The position numbers and the translations under genes are program-made. A stretch of 49,720 nt of DNA, taken from assembly GCA_902796855.1 (NCBI GenBank), contig CADBQN010000052.1:1-49720 (forward strand), given 5' to 3'. The DNA is from an uncultured Bacillota bacterium (lineage in GTDB: Bacteria > Bacillota > Dehalobacteriia > UBA7702). Position 1 is the first letter of the stretch; the number at the start of each line of letters is the position of its first letter. The notes beneath the pieces were generated by a model, which saw only the letters and a list, made by a program, of their open reading frames with translations, had not been told where the DNA came from and ran no database searches. Below are positions 39,537 to 48,752 of this stretch, in pieces.

Positions 39537-42500
39537 TTGATTAAAAAAGTTTTTTATATACCCTGTCTTTTGTTTATCGTATCTTTTCTGTCCATTGTCT
39601 TGTTATCATCCGCATGTTTCGCGGAGGTGACTCCCTATAAATTTGAAATAACGACAAATACTGATTTTACAACAGATACGAACAGTACAACAGCACCTTG
39701 TTTAAAAACCTATGCAGGTAATGTGTCAGATTTTGATACTGCAACAACGTATATTGAAACTGACGTGATTTATCGTATTTCGGTATGTAATAGTGTAAAA
39801 CTAAACAAAGAAATAAAAAATCTTTCAATAAACGGAGTTTCTGTCGATGTACCACATGCATCTCAAACCATTGATAATATTCCTTTAAATGATATTTCGG
39901 GATTCGATAATGGAAGGATTTTAATAAGGCACTACGATACATCAGATATGGCAAATGCAGGAGTATGTCTTATTTTTGTTAATATCACCCCCACTCAAAA
40001 TATCAAAATAGACTATGAATTCTCACCGAAGCAGGAAATCTTTCCCGTATATACCCCGACAGTTCAGGTTGATCCGCATATGGCCGATGCCGGAACCATT
40101 GCCGAAGACGGACTTTCATTTTTAGAAAACGCGGAAGACAGCACTTCTTCAAAATGGAAATTAACCGCGATTCCGTCTTCCGGCTATGGACTGGCCTATA
40201 TACAAGTCGGTGACGATGCGTCAACGCGGGTTGAAAGCGAGGACGGCACGACCATCACCTGGGAGGTTACTTCCGACGCGGCCTATACCGCGTACTTCGC
40301 GCCGATGACGTTTCTTTATCAGGGGGATTTAAGAATCGCTCCTGTGAACAGCACTTTCCTGCCGAACAATCTCGGCGGCGCTGTTGTTCCGTCATCACAG
40401 CAAATCTTTGCGGGACAGCGTGTTGGGTGCGATTTTAATATTTTTTCCCCAACGGATATTTCCGGTCAGCATGTAATTCACGCCGAGCTGTACGCCGGTA
40501 AAGACACCACGGGGGAATTGCTTCAAGCTCATGATTACAACGCGAGAAATCTATTGGGCGGATTCCTTTACAGAGTAGGTTTCGTCATCGATTCCGTCCC
40601 CGCCGATCTGGAGAAAATCACCGCCGCCTTACAGCTCGATGACGGCGAAACCGCGGTCAAGACCTTTGACATCTCCGTGACGCCATCGGGGAGCACCGCC
40701 CTGAACTTCCTCAGTTCTCCCGGCGGTTCCGACATTTCCGTCTGCTATCCTTCGGACAGCAGAACCACCATCGGCGGCCCCACCGTCTATGACGCGGCGG
40801 CCTTTGTCGATGAAGCCACCGGCGCCCTCCGTCTCTATCTGGCGGGCAGCGGCGGCGTCTTTCGCACCGACCCCGCCGCCGCCGATCTGGTGATGATGGA
40901 TGGCATGAGATTTACTTATAACAGCAATTTATACAGTTCCGGCTTTGCTTTCGCCATCGGCGGCGCCGATGAGGAGCATCTGGCCGCCCTCGTAAGAGAT
41001 AATTCGGACGAAGGTTCCTCCCCGATATATTGTATCTACACCTGCGCCGACGGCGTCTGGACAAAAAAGGATCAGTCGGAATTCGCGGAAAGTGACGCCG
41101 GAGGGATGCCCGACCTCCGCGGTCTGGTCATCGCCGCCGACGATATCTGGCTCTGCGGCCGTCACTGGGACGGCACATCATGGCAGGCCAACGACGTGAC
41201 CTTCAATTCCTTTGGCAAATGCAAGGGCACGTATTTTGCCGGCAGTGAGGACGGGCTGTACCGCCGCGGCGAAAACGGCTGGCGGCAGGTGGCAGACACC
41301 TCCGGTCCCCTCACCGTCACCTCCGTGGCGGAAAACGATGACGGCACCTTTACGGTAATCTGCGGCACGGCCGCCGTGGCCACCCGCGTGGACGTGGACG
41401 GTTTCTCCGGCAGCGTCTCCTCGGTGGACAGCACCGATGTCTATAACCCCGGTTCGGTACAGCGGTTCATCGGCTTTGACGATGAAGGCGGCCTCTATAC
41501 CATCGTCAGCGGCCGTCTGTACGCCAATGAAGGCACTTCCGGATATAACGGAGGCGCCCTTTACAAATACGTTGACGGCGCCTGGCAGTATCAGGTGGCG
41601 GACGGCTTTAACGATCCCAATGAGGACAGCGACCCCGACCGGAAGCTCCGCCCCGACGGCATCCGCAAAATCATGATCCCCCACGATCATGTCACCCTCT
41701 TTTACGGTGAGGCCGGCGCCGTCTACGCCCAATACGGCGAAACGACGATCCGTTTTGAGGAAAACGAAGGCAGCGAAGTGGCGGATATCACCCGGCCCGC
41801 CGGCAGCGCCGTGACGGCCCCGGCCTCCCCCACGCTGGAGGGGTACAGCTTTGCCGGCTGGTATACAAAGCCGAGCTGTCTGGCGAAATATCTCTATTCC
41901 TTCGGCACGATGCCCTATAAGGACATCACCCTCTACGCCAAATGGGTGGAAACCGGCGAGGACGCGCTGGAAACCATCCGCGCCGCCGCCCTGGAAACGC
42001 TGGAAACGGCCTACGGCAGATACGACGAGGGGGAATACGCCCCCAAGGACTGGAACACCCTCGTCAAGGCGTATAAGACCGGGAAAAAGGACATCGCCGC
42101 CGGTGAGAACTACGACGCCGTGCAGACGGCGCTGAATACCGCCGTGGCCGCGATGAGCGCCGTGGAAAAGACGACGGAAATCACCGTGGCCGTGACCATT
42201 GAAAAACTCATCGTCGACGGCACGTACATTATGGAACCGCGGCTGGTGACGGTGCCGTCCCATCCGATGGCCTCCGTTGTCCTGACGGATCTGCTGAAGG
42301 AAATGTACGCCGACGCCATGCCCATCCTCAACGGCAGCGGCTATAATCCCTACCGGATCACCGGCACCGAGACGAACAATTTCTACATCGCCGGTGTCTA
42401 TGACCCAAGCTATGTCCCGTCCGCCGCCGGCGACAGCGGCAAAAACCAGCGGGGCGAACCCTTTGGTCAGAGCTATGAATCCTTCCTCTGCGAGTTTGAC

Positions 42501-44579
42501 GGCGGCGCTCAGTCCGGCTGGATGTACTGCGTGAACAACAGCTTCCCCGGCGTCGGCGCCTCGGCCTGGACGCTGAACCACCGCGACGTGATGCGCTGGC
42601 AGTATACGTGCGTGGGCCTCGGCTCGGATATCGGCGCCGATAACTCCGCCTGGGGCGACGGCGATTCCGTCCCCACCGCCAACAAGGACAACCTGATCTG
42701 GCGGGTGGCGGAAATCAACGGCGATAAACAGGCCTTCTTTGACGAAGCTCCGGGCAACGAGGAAGCCTACAACACGGCGATGAACGCCCTGAAACGGATT
42801 TCCTCCACCCAGGAGGAAGTCGACGCGGCCTTGGCAGGCCTCGGCGGTCTGACGCTTTCGCCTTCGGAACAGTTCGCCAAATTCGTGGATACCGCCGTGC
42901 AGTCGCTGCAGACCTACGGCGTGGCTGAAAATTACAGCGCCGCGAACGCCGCCCTCTGGACACAGTATGTGAACGAAGGCGTTGAGGCCATCTACGAAGC
43001 CGAAACCGAAGAGGAAGTCACCGCCGCCCTGGACGGAGCGAAAACGAAGATCGACGCGCTGCCGACGCTGGCTCAGGAATGCGAAGCGCTGATCGACGCC
43101 ATCGGCGAAGTGGACGCCTCCGATGAGTGCAAAGCCAGGATTGACGCCGCCCGGATGTTCTACGAAAGCCTGAGCAGCTTTATGAAGTTCGACGTCGGCA
43201 ACGTCGCCGTTTTGGAAAAGGCCGAGGCCGATTACGCCGAAGCCCTGCGGCTGGCGAAGAACCAGGCCAAAGCCGATGAGGTCATCGCCCTGATTGACGC
43301 CATCGGCGACGTCACGGCGGACAGCAAGGACGCCATCGACGCGGCCCGCGCCGCTTTTGACGGTCTCACCGATTTCCAGCAGACGCTGGTGACGAATATC
43401 GACGTTCTGGAAGCGGCGGAAGCGGCCTATGACGCGCTGCTGAATCCCAACGACGATCAGGCCAAAGCCGATGAGGTCATCGCCTTGATCGACGCCATCG
43501 GTGACGTCACGGCGGACAGCAAAGAAGCCATTGAAGCGGCAAGAAGCGCCTATGACGCGTTGACCGACGCTCAGAAAGCCCTTGTGACCAACGCCGCCGC
43601 GCTGGAACAGGCTGAAAAAGCCTTCGCCGACCTGGCCGATCAGGCCAAAGCCGAGGAAGTCATCGCTTTGATTGACGCCATCGGCAACGTCACGGCGGAC
43701 AGCAAGGACGCCATTGAAGCGACAAGAAGCGCCTATGACGCTTTGACCGACGCTCAAAAAGCCCTTGTAACCAACGCCGATACGCTGGAACAGGCCGAAA
43801 AGGCTTATGAAGCGCTGACACAGCAGGGCGATGACCGGGCGAAAGCCAACGCGGTGACGGAACTCATCCGCGCCATCGGCGATGTCGACGCTTCCGCTGA
43901 GTGCAAAGAACGCATCGACGCGGCCCGCGCCGCCTACGACGCTTTGACCGACGCCCAGAAAGAACTGGTGACCAACGCCGCGGCCCTCACCGCCGCCGAA
44001 GAAGCCTACGCAGCCCTGACGGCGCCGCTGCCCTTCATCGACATCGCGAATCACTGGGGCAAAGACGCCATCCTTTACGCTCACCGGCATCAGTTAGTGG
44101 ACGGCATCGGCGGGGATCGTTTCGCGCCGGATATGGAAATCACCCGGGGCATGGTCGTGACCATCCTCTACCGTCAGGAAGGGGAACCGGCGGTATCCGG
44201 GAGCTGCGCCTTTAACGACGTGGCCGAAGGCCGCTACTATTACGACGCCGTGATCTGGGCCCAGAACAGCGGCGTGGTCAAGGGCATGAGCCCCACGGTC
44301 TTCGCTCCCGAGGAAAACATCACCAGAGAACAGCTGGCGACGATGATCCACCGTTACGCCGGTTATAAAGGCATCGACGTTTCCGGCAGAAGCGGCCTCG
44401 CGGACTTCCGTGACGCCTCCCTCATCAGCGGCTGGGCGAAGGAAGCCATGAGCTGGGCCAACGATGCCGGACTGATCCTCGGCCGCTCCCGGACGGAGCT
44501 GGCGCCGAGAGGCACCGCCACGAGAGCCGAGTTTGTCACGGTGCTCATGCGCTATCTGGAGACCGTCGCGAAAAAGTAA
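39537..44579 (+). CDS. Giant SLH surface protein with beta-propeller, Listeria-Bacteroides repeat, DUF4430-like and helical repeats
   Basis: A 1680-residue exported protein. The start is TTG at 39537, with GGAGG 7 nt upstream, followed by a signal peptide (LIKKVFYIPCLLFIVSFLSI, to about residue 35). Then come a beta-rich N-terminal region, a propeller-like middle (about 390-735), a Listeria-Bacteroides repeat (about 737-806: GYSFAGWYTKP, ITLYAKW) and a helical segment. A DUF4430-like domain follows (about 880-1035: GWMYCVNNSFPGVG, DVMRWQYTC), then five helical repeats of 60-65 residues (about 1178-1495) and three SLH domains (about 1498-1680). The first kilobase is AT-rich and the rest GC-rich, as if fused from two sources. 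The riboswitch and the DUF4430-like domain tie it to corrinoid capture. Confidence 0.85.
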   Translation: MIKKVFYIPCLLFIVSFLSIVLLSSACFAEVTPYKFEITTNTDFTTDTNSTTAPCLKTYAGNVSDFDTATTYIETDVIYRISVCNSVKLNKEIKNLSINGVSVDVPHASQTIDNIPLNDISGFDNGRILIRHYDTSDMANAGVCLIFVNITPTQNIKIDYEFSPKQEIFPVYTPTVQVDPHMADAGTIAEDGLSFLENAEDSTSSKWKLTAIPSSGYGLAYIQVGDDASTRVESEDGTTITWEVTSDAAYTAYFAPMTFLYQGDLRIAPVNSTFLPNNLGGAVVPSSQQIFAGQRVGCDFNIFSPTDISGQHVIHAELYAGKDTTGELLQAHDYNARNLLGGFLYRVGFVIDSVPADLEKITAALQLDDGETAVKTFDISVTPSGSTALNFLSSPGGSDISVCYPSDSRTTIGGPTVYDAAAFVDEATGALRLYLAGSGGVFRTDPAAADLVMMDGMRFTYNSNLYSSGFAFAIGGADEEHLAALVRDNSDEGSSPIYCIYTCADGVWTKKDQSEFAESDAGGMPDLRGLVIAADDIWLCGRHWDGTSWQANDVTFNSFGKCKGTYFAGSEDGLYRRGENGWRQVADTSGPLTVTSVAENDDGTFTVICGTAAVATRVDVDGFSGSVSSVDSTDVYNPGSVQRFIGFDDEGGLYTIVSGRLYANEGTSGYNGGALYKYVDGAWQYQVADGFNDPNEDSDPDRKLRPDGIRKIMIPHDHVTLFYGEAGAVYAQYGETTIRFEENEGSEVADITRPAGSAVTAPASPTLEGYSFAGWYTKPSCLAKYLYSFGTMPYKDITLYAKWVETGEDALETIRAAALETLETAYGRYDEGEYAPKDWNTLVKAYKTGKKDIAAGENYDAVQTALNTAVAAMSAVEKTTEITVAVTIEKLIVDGTYIMEPRLVTVPSHPMASVVLTDLLKEMYADAMPILNGSGYNPYRITGTETNNFYIAGVYDPSYVPSAAGDSGKNQRGEPFGQSYESFLCEFDGGAQSGWMYCVNNSFPGVGASAWTLNHRDVMRWQYTCVGLGSDIGADNSAWGDGDSVPTANKDNLIWRVAEINGDKQAFFDEAPGNEEAYNTAMNALKRISSTQEEVDAALAGLGGLTLSPSEQFAKFVDTAVQSLQTYGVAENYSAANAALWTQYVNEGVEAIYEAETEEEVTAALDGAKTKIDALPTLAQECEALIDAIGEVDASDECKARIDAARMFYESLSSFMKFDVGNVAVLEKAEADYAEALRLAKNQAKADEVIALIDAIGDVTADSKDAIDAARAAFDGLTDFQQTLVTNIDVLEAAEAAYDALLNPNDDQAKADEVIALIDAIGDVTADSKEAIEAARSAYDALTDAQKALVTNAAALEQAEKAFADLADQAKAEEVIALIDAIGNVTADSKDAIEATRSAYDALTDAQKALVTNADTLEQAEKAYEALTQQGDDRAKANAVTELIRAIGDVDASAECKERIDAARAAYDALTDAQKELVTNAAALTAAEEAYAALTAPLPFIDIANHWGKDAILYAHRHQLVDGIGGDRFAPDMEITRGMVVTILYRQEGEPAVSGSCAFNDVAEGRYYYDAVIWAQNSGVVKGMSPTVFAPEENITREQLATMIHRYAGYKGIDVSGRSGLADFRDASLISGWAKEAMSWANDAGLILGRSRTELAPRGTATRAEFVTVLMRYLETVAKK
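43070..44020 (+). repeat. Tandem repeats inside the giant SLH gene
   Basis: Five repeats of 60-65 codons, each with a core EVIALIDAIGDVTADSK, AYDALTDAQKALVTN and LEQAEKA. The middle units start near 43263, 43458, 43641 and 43836 (spacing 183-195 bp) and are nearly identical in DNA, so copy number can vary by recombination. Confidence 0.85.
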
Positions 44580-44650
44580 CTTTCCTTCATCTTTCCTTTC
44601 CATAAAGCCCCGCGTTTTCTCCTTTCGGCGCGGGGCGCGCCCCGAACACA

Positions 44651-44700
44651 AAACCCCCGAAAAACGATGTTTTCATCGCTTTTCGGGGGTTGTTTTCTTT
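44651..44700. terminator. Bidirectional terminator between the giant SLH gene and the acyl-CoA synthetase
   Basis: AAACCCCCGAAAA and TTTTCGGGGGTT form a long stem, with GTTTTCTTTTTT on the plus side and a TTTTGTG run on the minus side. The two genes converge here. Confidence 0.85.
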
Positions 44701-44712
44701 TTTGGGCGGCGG

Positions 44713-46413
44713 TTATTTCCGGCAGCTTCCTTCGTTGGCGGCCTCGTCGGCGCGGCGGATCTGGGCGCGCTTGATCTTGCCGCCGACGGTCTTCGGGAGC
44801 TCGTCGACGTACTCGACGACGCGGGGATATTTATAGGGCGCCGTCATCTTCTTGACGTGGTTCTGGAGTTCCTTCGTCAATTCCTCACCGGCGGTGAAGC
44901 CCTTGGCCAGAACGATAGTGGCCTTGACGACCTGACCGCGGATGGGATCCGGCGCGCCGGTGATGGCGCATTCCACAACGGCCTCGTGGGCGACGAGGGC
45001 GCTTTCCACCTCAAAGGGGCCGATGCGGTAGCCGGAGCACTTGATGACGTCGTCGTTCCGGCCGACAAAGCGGTAATAGCCGTCGCTGTCGCGCCAGAGG
45101 ACGTCGCCGGTGTTGTAGCCGACGCCGCCGAGGTTCTCCTCGGTCATCTCGGGGTTATGATAGTAACCGGTGAAGAGCCCCACCGGCGGGTGGTGTTTCA
45201 CGTCCATGATGGTGAGGGAGCCCTCTTCCCCGTCCTCGCAGACGTGGCCGTCGGCGGCTAAGAGCTGGATATCGTAAAGGGGGTTGGGCTTTCCGGTGGA
45301 GCCGGAGATCGGCTCGAACCACTCGCTGCCGAAATTGGCCATGAGCACCGGGCCTTCCGTCTGGCCGAAGCCTTCGTAAATCTGGTGCCCCACCTGTTCC
45401 TTCCAGCGGCGCACCACATCGGGATTGAGGGGTTCCCCGGCGGTGGCGCAGTGGTGCAGGCAGGAGAGATCGAACTGCGAAAGATCCTCCTGGAGCATAA
45501 AGCGGTACATCGTCGGCGGCACGCAGAACGTCGTGACCCGGTATTTTTCCACTTTGGAGAGGAGGTTCTTCGGGTTGAAGCGGCCGACCATATCATAGCA
45601 GAAGATGGTGGCGCCGCAGATCCACTGACCATAGATCTTGCCCCAGCCGAACTTGGCCCAGCCCGAGTCGGAAACGCTCATATGCAGGTGGTTTTCTTCC
45701 ACATGCTGCCAATATTTGGCGGTGACGATGTGCCCCAGGGGGTGGGCGAAATTATGCTGCACCAGCTTGGGCATGCCCGTGGTGCCGCTGGTGAAATAAA
45801 CGAGCATGATATCGTCCCAGCGGGTGGCTTCTTCCCCGGCGGGGCGGTCCAAGACATCGGCGAACTTTTCCATTTCCTCGTGGAGATCGAGCCAGCCTTC
45901 GCGCTTTTTGCCGACGAGGATCTTATTTTCCAGCGAGGCGATTTCCGGCGCGGCGGCCTCCATCTGACCGACGACGAAATCGTCGTCGACGCAGACAACG
46001 GCTTTGACCTCGGCGGCGTTGCCGCGGTAGACGATGTCCTTTTTCGTCAGCTGGAGGGTGGCGGGGATGAGGATGACGCCGAGCTTGTGCAGGGCCGTGG
46101 CGCAGACCCAATATTCCCAGCGGCGGCGGAGGATCATCATCACGACGTCGCCTTTTTTGAGGCCGAGGCTTTTAAAGAAATTGGCCACGCGGTTCGAGAG
46201 CTTTTTGATATCGGTGAAGGTGAAGATCCGTTCCTCGTCTTCTTCGTTGACCCAGACCAGGGCGCGCTTTTCCGGTTCGGCGTCGGCCCAGGCGTCCACC
46301 ACGTCGAAACCGAAGTTAAAATCTTCCGGCACGTTGATGGTGAATTTTTCCTTAAACTCCTCGTAGCTTTCAAATTCGATCTGAGGAAGAAATTTGTTCA
46401 GTAAGTAATTCAA
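44713..46413 (-). CDS. AMP-forming acyl-CoA synthetase (medium-chain/acetyl-CoA synthetase type)
   Basis: A 566-residue adenylate-forming enzyme. The P-loop motif is YFTSGTTGMPK, with EGFGQTEGPVL, YNTGDVLWRDSDGYYRFVGR, and the C-terminal catalytic lysine region TVGGKIKRAQIR. It activates a carboxylic acid to its CoA thioester using ATP; chain length cannot be told. It follows the XRE-cupin regulator by 43 bp and shares its promoter. Confidence 0.92.
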   Translation of the reverse strand: MNYLLNKFLPQIEFESYEEFKEKFTINVPEDFNFGFDVVDAWADAEPEKRALVWVNEEDEERIFTFTDIKKLSNRVANFFKSLGLKKGDVVMMILRRRWEYWVCATALHKLGVILIPATLQLTKKDIVYRGNAAEVKAVVCVDDDFVVGQMEAAAPEIASLENKILVGKKREGWLDLHEEMEKFADVLDRPAGEEATRWDDIMLVYFTSGTTGMPKLVQHNFAHPLGHIVTAKYWQHVEENHLHMSVSDSGWAKFGWGKIYGQWICGATIFCYDMVGRFNPKNLLSKVEKYRVTTFCVPPTMYRFMLQEDLSQFDLSCLHHCATAGEPLNPDVVRRWKEQVGHQIYEGFGQTEGPVLMANFGSEWFEPISGSTGKPNPLYDIQLLAADGHVCEDGEEGSLTIMDVKHHPPVGLFTGYYHNPEMTEENLGGVGYNTGDVLWRDSDGYYRFVGRNDDVIKCSGYRIGPFEVESALVAHEAVVECAITGAPDPIRGQVVKATIVLAKGFTAGEELTKELQNHVKKMTAPYKYPRVVEYVDELPKTVGGKIKRAQIRRADEAANEGSCRK

Positions 46414-46456
46414 CTTGGTCTCCTTTTCTGTTTCGCTGTGATTCGCTCCCGCGCGG

Positions 46457-47005
46457 TCACTCGGTGATCACCGTGAGGAAGCGGGCTTTCACATCGCCGC
46501 CGCAGCGCTGGCCGTGGGGGATGGTGGGGTTAAAATAGATCGAGTCGCCGTCGGTGAGGGTGAATTCCTTGTCGCCGAGGGTGATGATGACGGTGCCTTC
46601 CAGCACCAGGTTAAACTCCTGCCCCGGGTGGGTGATGAGCTTTGCCGCTTTGTCGCTGGGCTCCAGCGTCACGAGGAGGGGCTGCATGATCTTATCGGCG
46701 TAGCGATAGGCCAGATCCTCAAAGTGATATTCGGGGTTGCGGTTCACGACCTTCCCCTCGCCCCGGCGGATGATGTGATACGTATCGAGGCGGGCGGGCT
46801 GACCGGTGGCGATTTCGGTGAAATCCACCTTGAATTTATTGGCGATCTCGTAAATCACGCTGATGGGGACGTCCTTGCCGTTTTCCTCATAGGAGGCGTA
46901 GACTTCGGGGCTGAGCCGCAGTTCGGCGGCGAGGTCCTCAATGGAATAGTCGCTGGCTTCCCTGAGCTCTCTCAGTCTGGCGCCGATTTCGTTATAATCG
47001 TTCAT
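46457..47005 (-). CDS. XRE-family regulator with C-terminal cupin domain
   Basis: A 182-residue protein. The N-terminal HTH_3 domain (about 5-62: LRELREASDYSIEDLAAELR) is followed by a cupin domain (about 105-180: HPGQEFNLVLEGTVIITLGD, FNPTIPHGQRC). Such regulators often sense a small ligand and control the adjacent metabolic gene, here the acyl-CoA synthetase. Palindromes around its promoter are candidate operators. Confidence 0.92.
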   Translation of the reverse strand: MNDYNEIGARLRELREASDYSIEDLAAELRLSPEVYASYEENGKDVPISVIYEIANKFKVDFTEIATGQPARLDTYHIIRRGEGKVVNRNPEYHFEDLAYRYADKIMQPLLVTLEPSDKAAKLITHPGQEFNLVLEGTVIITLGDKEFTLTDGDSIYFNPTIPHGQRCGGDVKARFLTVITE

Positions 47006-47047
47006 CGGGATGCTCCTTTCGTGCGTTCGCCGCGGGGGCGCAAATAT

Positions 47048-47084
47048 GGAAATTTCCCACGAAATAACAGTATTTCCGGGAAAT
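47048..47084. promoter_or_regulatory. Candidate operators of the XRE-cupin regulator
   Basis: Three related dyads lie between the promoter and the gene: GGAAATTTCC (47048-47057), ATTTC-N4-GAAAT (47052-47065) and ATTTCC-G-GGAAAT (47072-47084). Repeated ATTTC/GAAAT half-sites suggest autoregulation. Confidence 0.55.
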
Positions 47085-47106
47085 CATGCGAATAGGTTTT
47101 CATTAT

Positions 47107-47134
47107 ATTATACCGCGTTCAGAAAAAAAGTCAA
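47107..47134 (-). promoter_or_regulatory. Promoter of the XRE-cupin/acyl-CoA synthetase operon
   Basis: TTGACT and TATAAT with a 16-bp spacer on the minus strand, about 100 bp before the start codon. Confidence 0.75.
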
Positions 47135-47136
47135 CC

Positions 47137-47176
47137 AAAAACCGCTTCATTTTGAATGAAAAAGAAGCGGTTTTTT
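47137..47176. terminator. Terminator hairpin at the edge of the AT-rich island
   Basis: AAAACCGCTTC and GAAGCGGTTTT form the stem, with T-runs on both strands. It can end the 47278-47646 gene on the minus strand. The next 100 bp show nothing else. Confidence 0.8.
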
Positions 47177-47277
47177 ATTAACTTTGTGGATTCGGCATTA
47201 CCGTGCGGGCAAGATTCGTACGGGGCCGCCTCTTCGATATCTTATTGTTTATCCGAGTGAAATTGTTTCTTTAAGCC

Positions 47278-47646
47278 TTAATCGTTAAAGCCGAACATAC
47301 CAATTATACTCCCCAAGATGCCAAAAACTGTACTTATTAACGATGACCATGTAAATTGACCTTCAAAAATAACAGCTATTTCCCCAATAACAAACAGCAA
47401 GATAATAATTGATGATAAAATATAAGAATGACCGCATATTTTAGTAGAACATACCGCCGCAAGTATTGCACTGATAGTGGGAGGCATAACTATAAGCGCC
47501 CAACTGGCATCGGAAGGCCAATAAAGCATACTCCCCAAAATAGGAATTGAACCTAGAAAAGATAATACAACTCCTAATAAGAAATAACTTATCACCCAAA
47601 CAATTATGCAAACTATTACAGCTGCAATATTTCGTAAAACAATCAT
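47278..47646 (-). CDS. Unknown four-helix membrane protein
   Basis: A 122-residue, strongly hydrophobic protein with about four membrane helices. No family is recognised. AT-rich codons (ATA, TTA, AAT) contrast with the neighbours to the left. GGAAGGGTG precedes the ATG. It is one of three such genes between the XRE operon and the rRNA genes. Confidence 0.75.
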   Translation of the reverse strand: MIVLRNIAAVIVCIIVWVISYFLLGVVLSFLGSIPILGSMLYWPSDASWALIVMPPTISAILAAVCSTKICGHSYILSSIIILLFVIGEIAVIFEGQFTWSSLISTVFGILGSIIGMFGFND

Positions 47647-47745
47647 TAAAAAAACACCCTTCCTTTTAATAATGATTATATACTAATACACCTTATACAT
47701 TATGAACAGTTCTAAAAAAGCTCTTTATAACGGATACAACATTTT

Positions 47746-48543
47746 TTAGATTGGTTCGTTATTTATTGAATTTCTTTTCTGCTCTTTAAAACGCCGTATA
47801 TATTCTTCCTTCGCACTTGCGCCATCTTCTATCTCAACCATTCTTGCACCCATTTCCATTTGAAGGTTATCTCTATTTTCCTCCATTTCTGCTTTCGTTA
47901 CTAAACCGTTTGTAAAAAGAACAAAAAAGTAAACACCAATATTATACATTCTTTTGGCATATAAGTTCACATCAATTCTATCACAATTATTTATCCATTC
48001 ATCAATTACATTTTTAAGAGCCTTTAATGTTTCATCTTTACTGTTCTCTTTTGCATATTCCAAAATACCTACAATCATTTCAGCCTCTTCAGTTAATGTA
48101 ATAGAAGGAAAATTTTGAAGTATATCATTCACTTTACTTCTATTTCCTGTTGATCCCGCTAAAATATAAAACTCCTTAGCTGAATTATTTGTCTCAAAAA
48201 GATCCTTTTCACAAGTAATATAGGATTGAGTAGCTTGGCTGGAATAATTCGATTGAAAGGATTGGTTATTTGTAATCGAACTGCTGTAGTCTTGCTGGTA
48301 TTCTTTTTTTGAGACATTAAGAGACATAATAAAAGCTAACACAAATCCTATCAATATTGCAGTTATTTCTTTAAAAAAGAATACCACTATTACAGAATAA
48401 ACTAAAAGAACTATCAAATATATAATAATAGTCAAATAATACTTGTTTTGCTTAATTTTAATTGAACCGATAATTTGAGGAATACAGAAACTTCCTAAAA
48501 ATAAGGAAATCATTAAAATAACAAGAAATTTTAGCCAGGCCAC
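47746..48543 (-). CDS. Unknown membrane-anchored protein
   Basis: A 265-residue protein with two to three membrane helices in the first 80 residues, a Ser/Gln/Asn-rich linker (about 80-115) and a helical C-terminal soluble domain rich in Glu and Lys. The start is GTG with AGAGGTG upstream. A promoter with a 17-bp spacer lies at 48604-48632. I do not recognise it. Composition is AT-rich. Confidence 0.75.
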   Translation of the reverse strand: MAWLKFLVILMISLFLGSFCIPQIIGSIKIKQNKYYLTIIIYLIVLLVYSVIVVFFFKEITAILIGFVLAFIMSLNVSKKEYQQDYSSSITNNQSFQSNYSSQATQSYITCEKDLFETNNSAKEFYILAGSTGNRSKVNDILQNFPSITLTEEAEMIVGILEYAKENSKDETLKALKNVIDEWINNCDRIDVNLYAKRMYNIGVYFFVLFTNGLVTKAEMEENRDNLQMEMGARMVEIEDGASAKEEYIRRFKEQKRNSINNEPI

Positions 48544-48603
48544 AAAATCACCTCTTTACTAAGAATTAACAAATTGTTCACGAAATCTTTATATATTTTT
48601 TTT

Positions 48604-48632
48604 ATTATAACAAAACCTCTTACAAAAGTAAA
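48604..48632 (-). promoter_or_regulatory. Promoter of the unknown membrane-anchored protein gene
   Basis: TTTACT and TATAAT with a 17-bp spacer on the minus strand. Confidence 0.65.
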
Positions 48633-48752
48633 TCTTAATTTCGAGAAGAAGGAAATGGGGAAAAAAGATTGAATTATTATATATTAAGCAAAATTTATGT
48701 TATTTCAACAAAAGACCGTTCTGAATAGTCATAAAAAGGATGATTTTAAAAG

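Noticed and set aside
41178-44090. A 970-codon open frame on the minus strand
   Set aside because: Antisense shadow of the repeat-rich, GC-rich part of the giant SLH gene. The translated repeats mirror the real ones and no family is visible.
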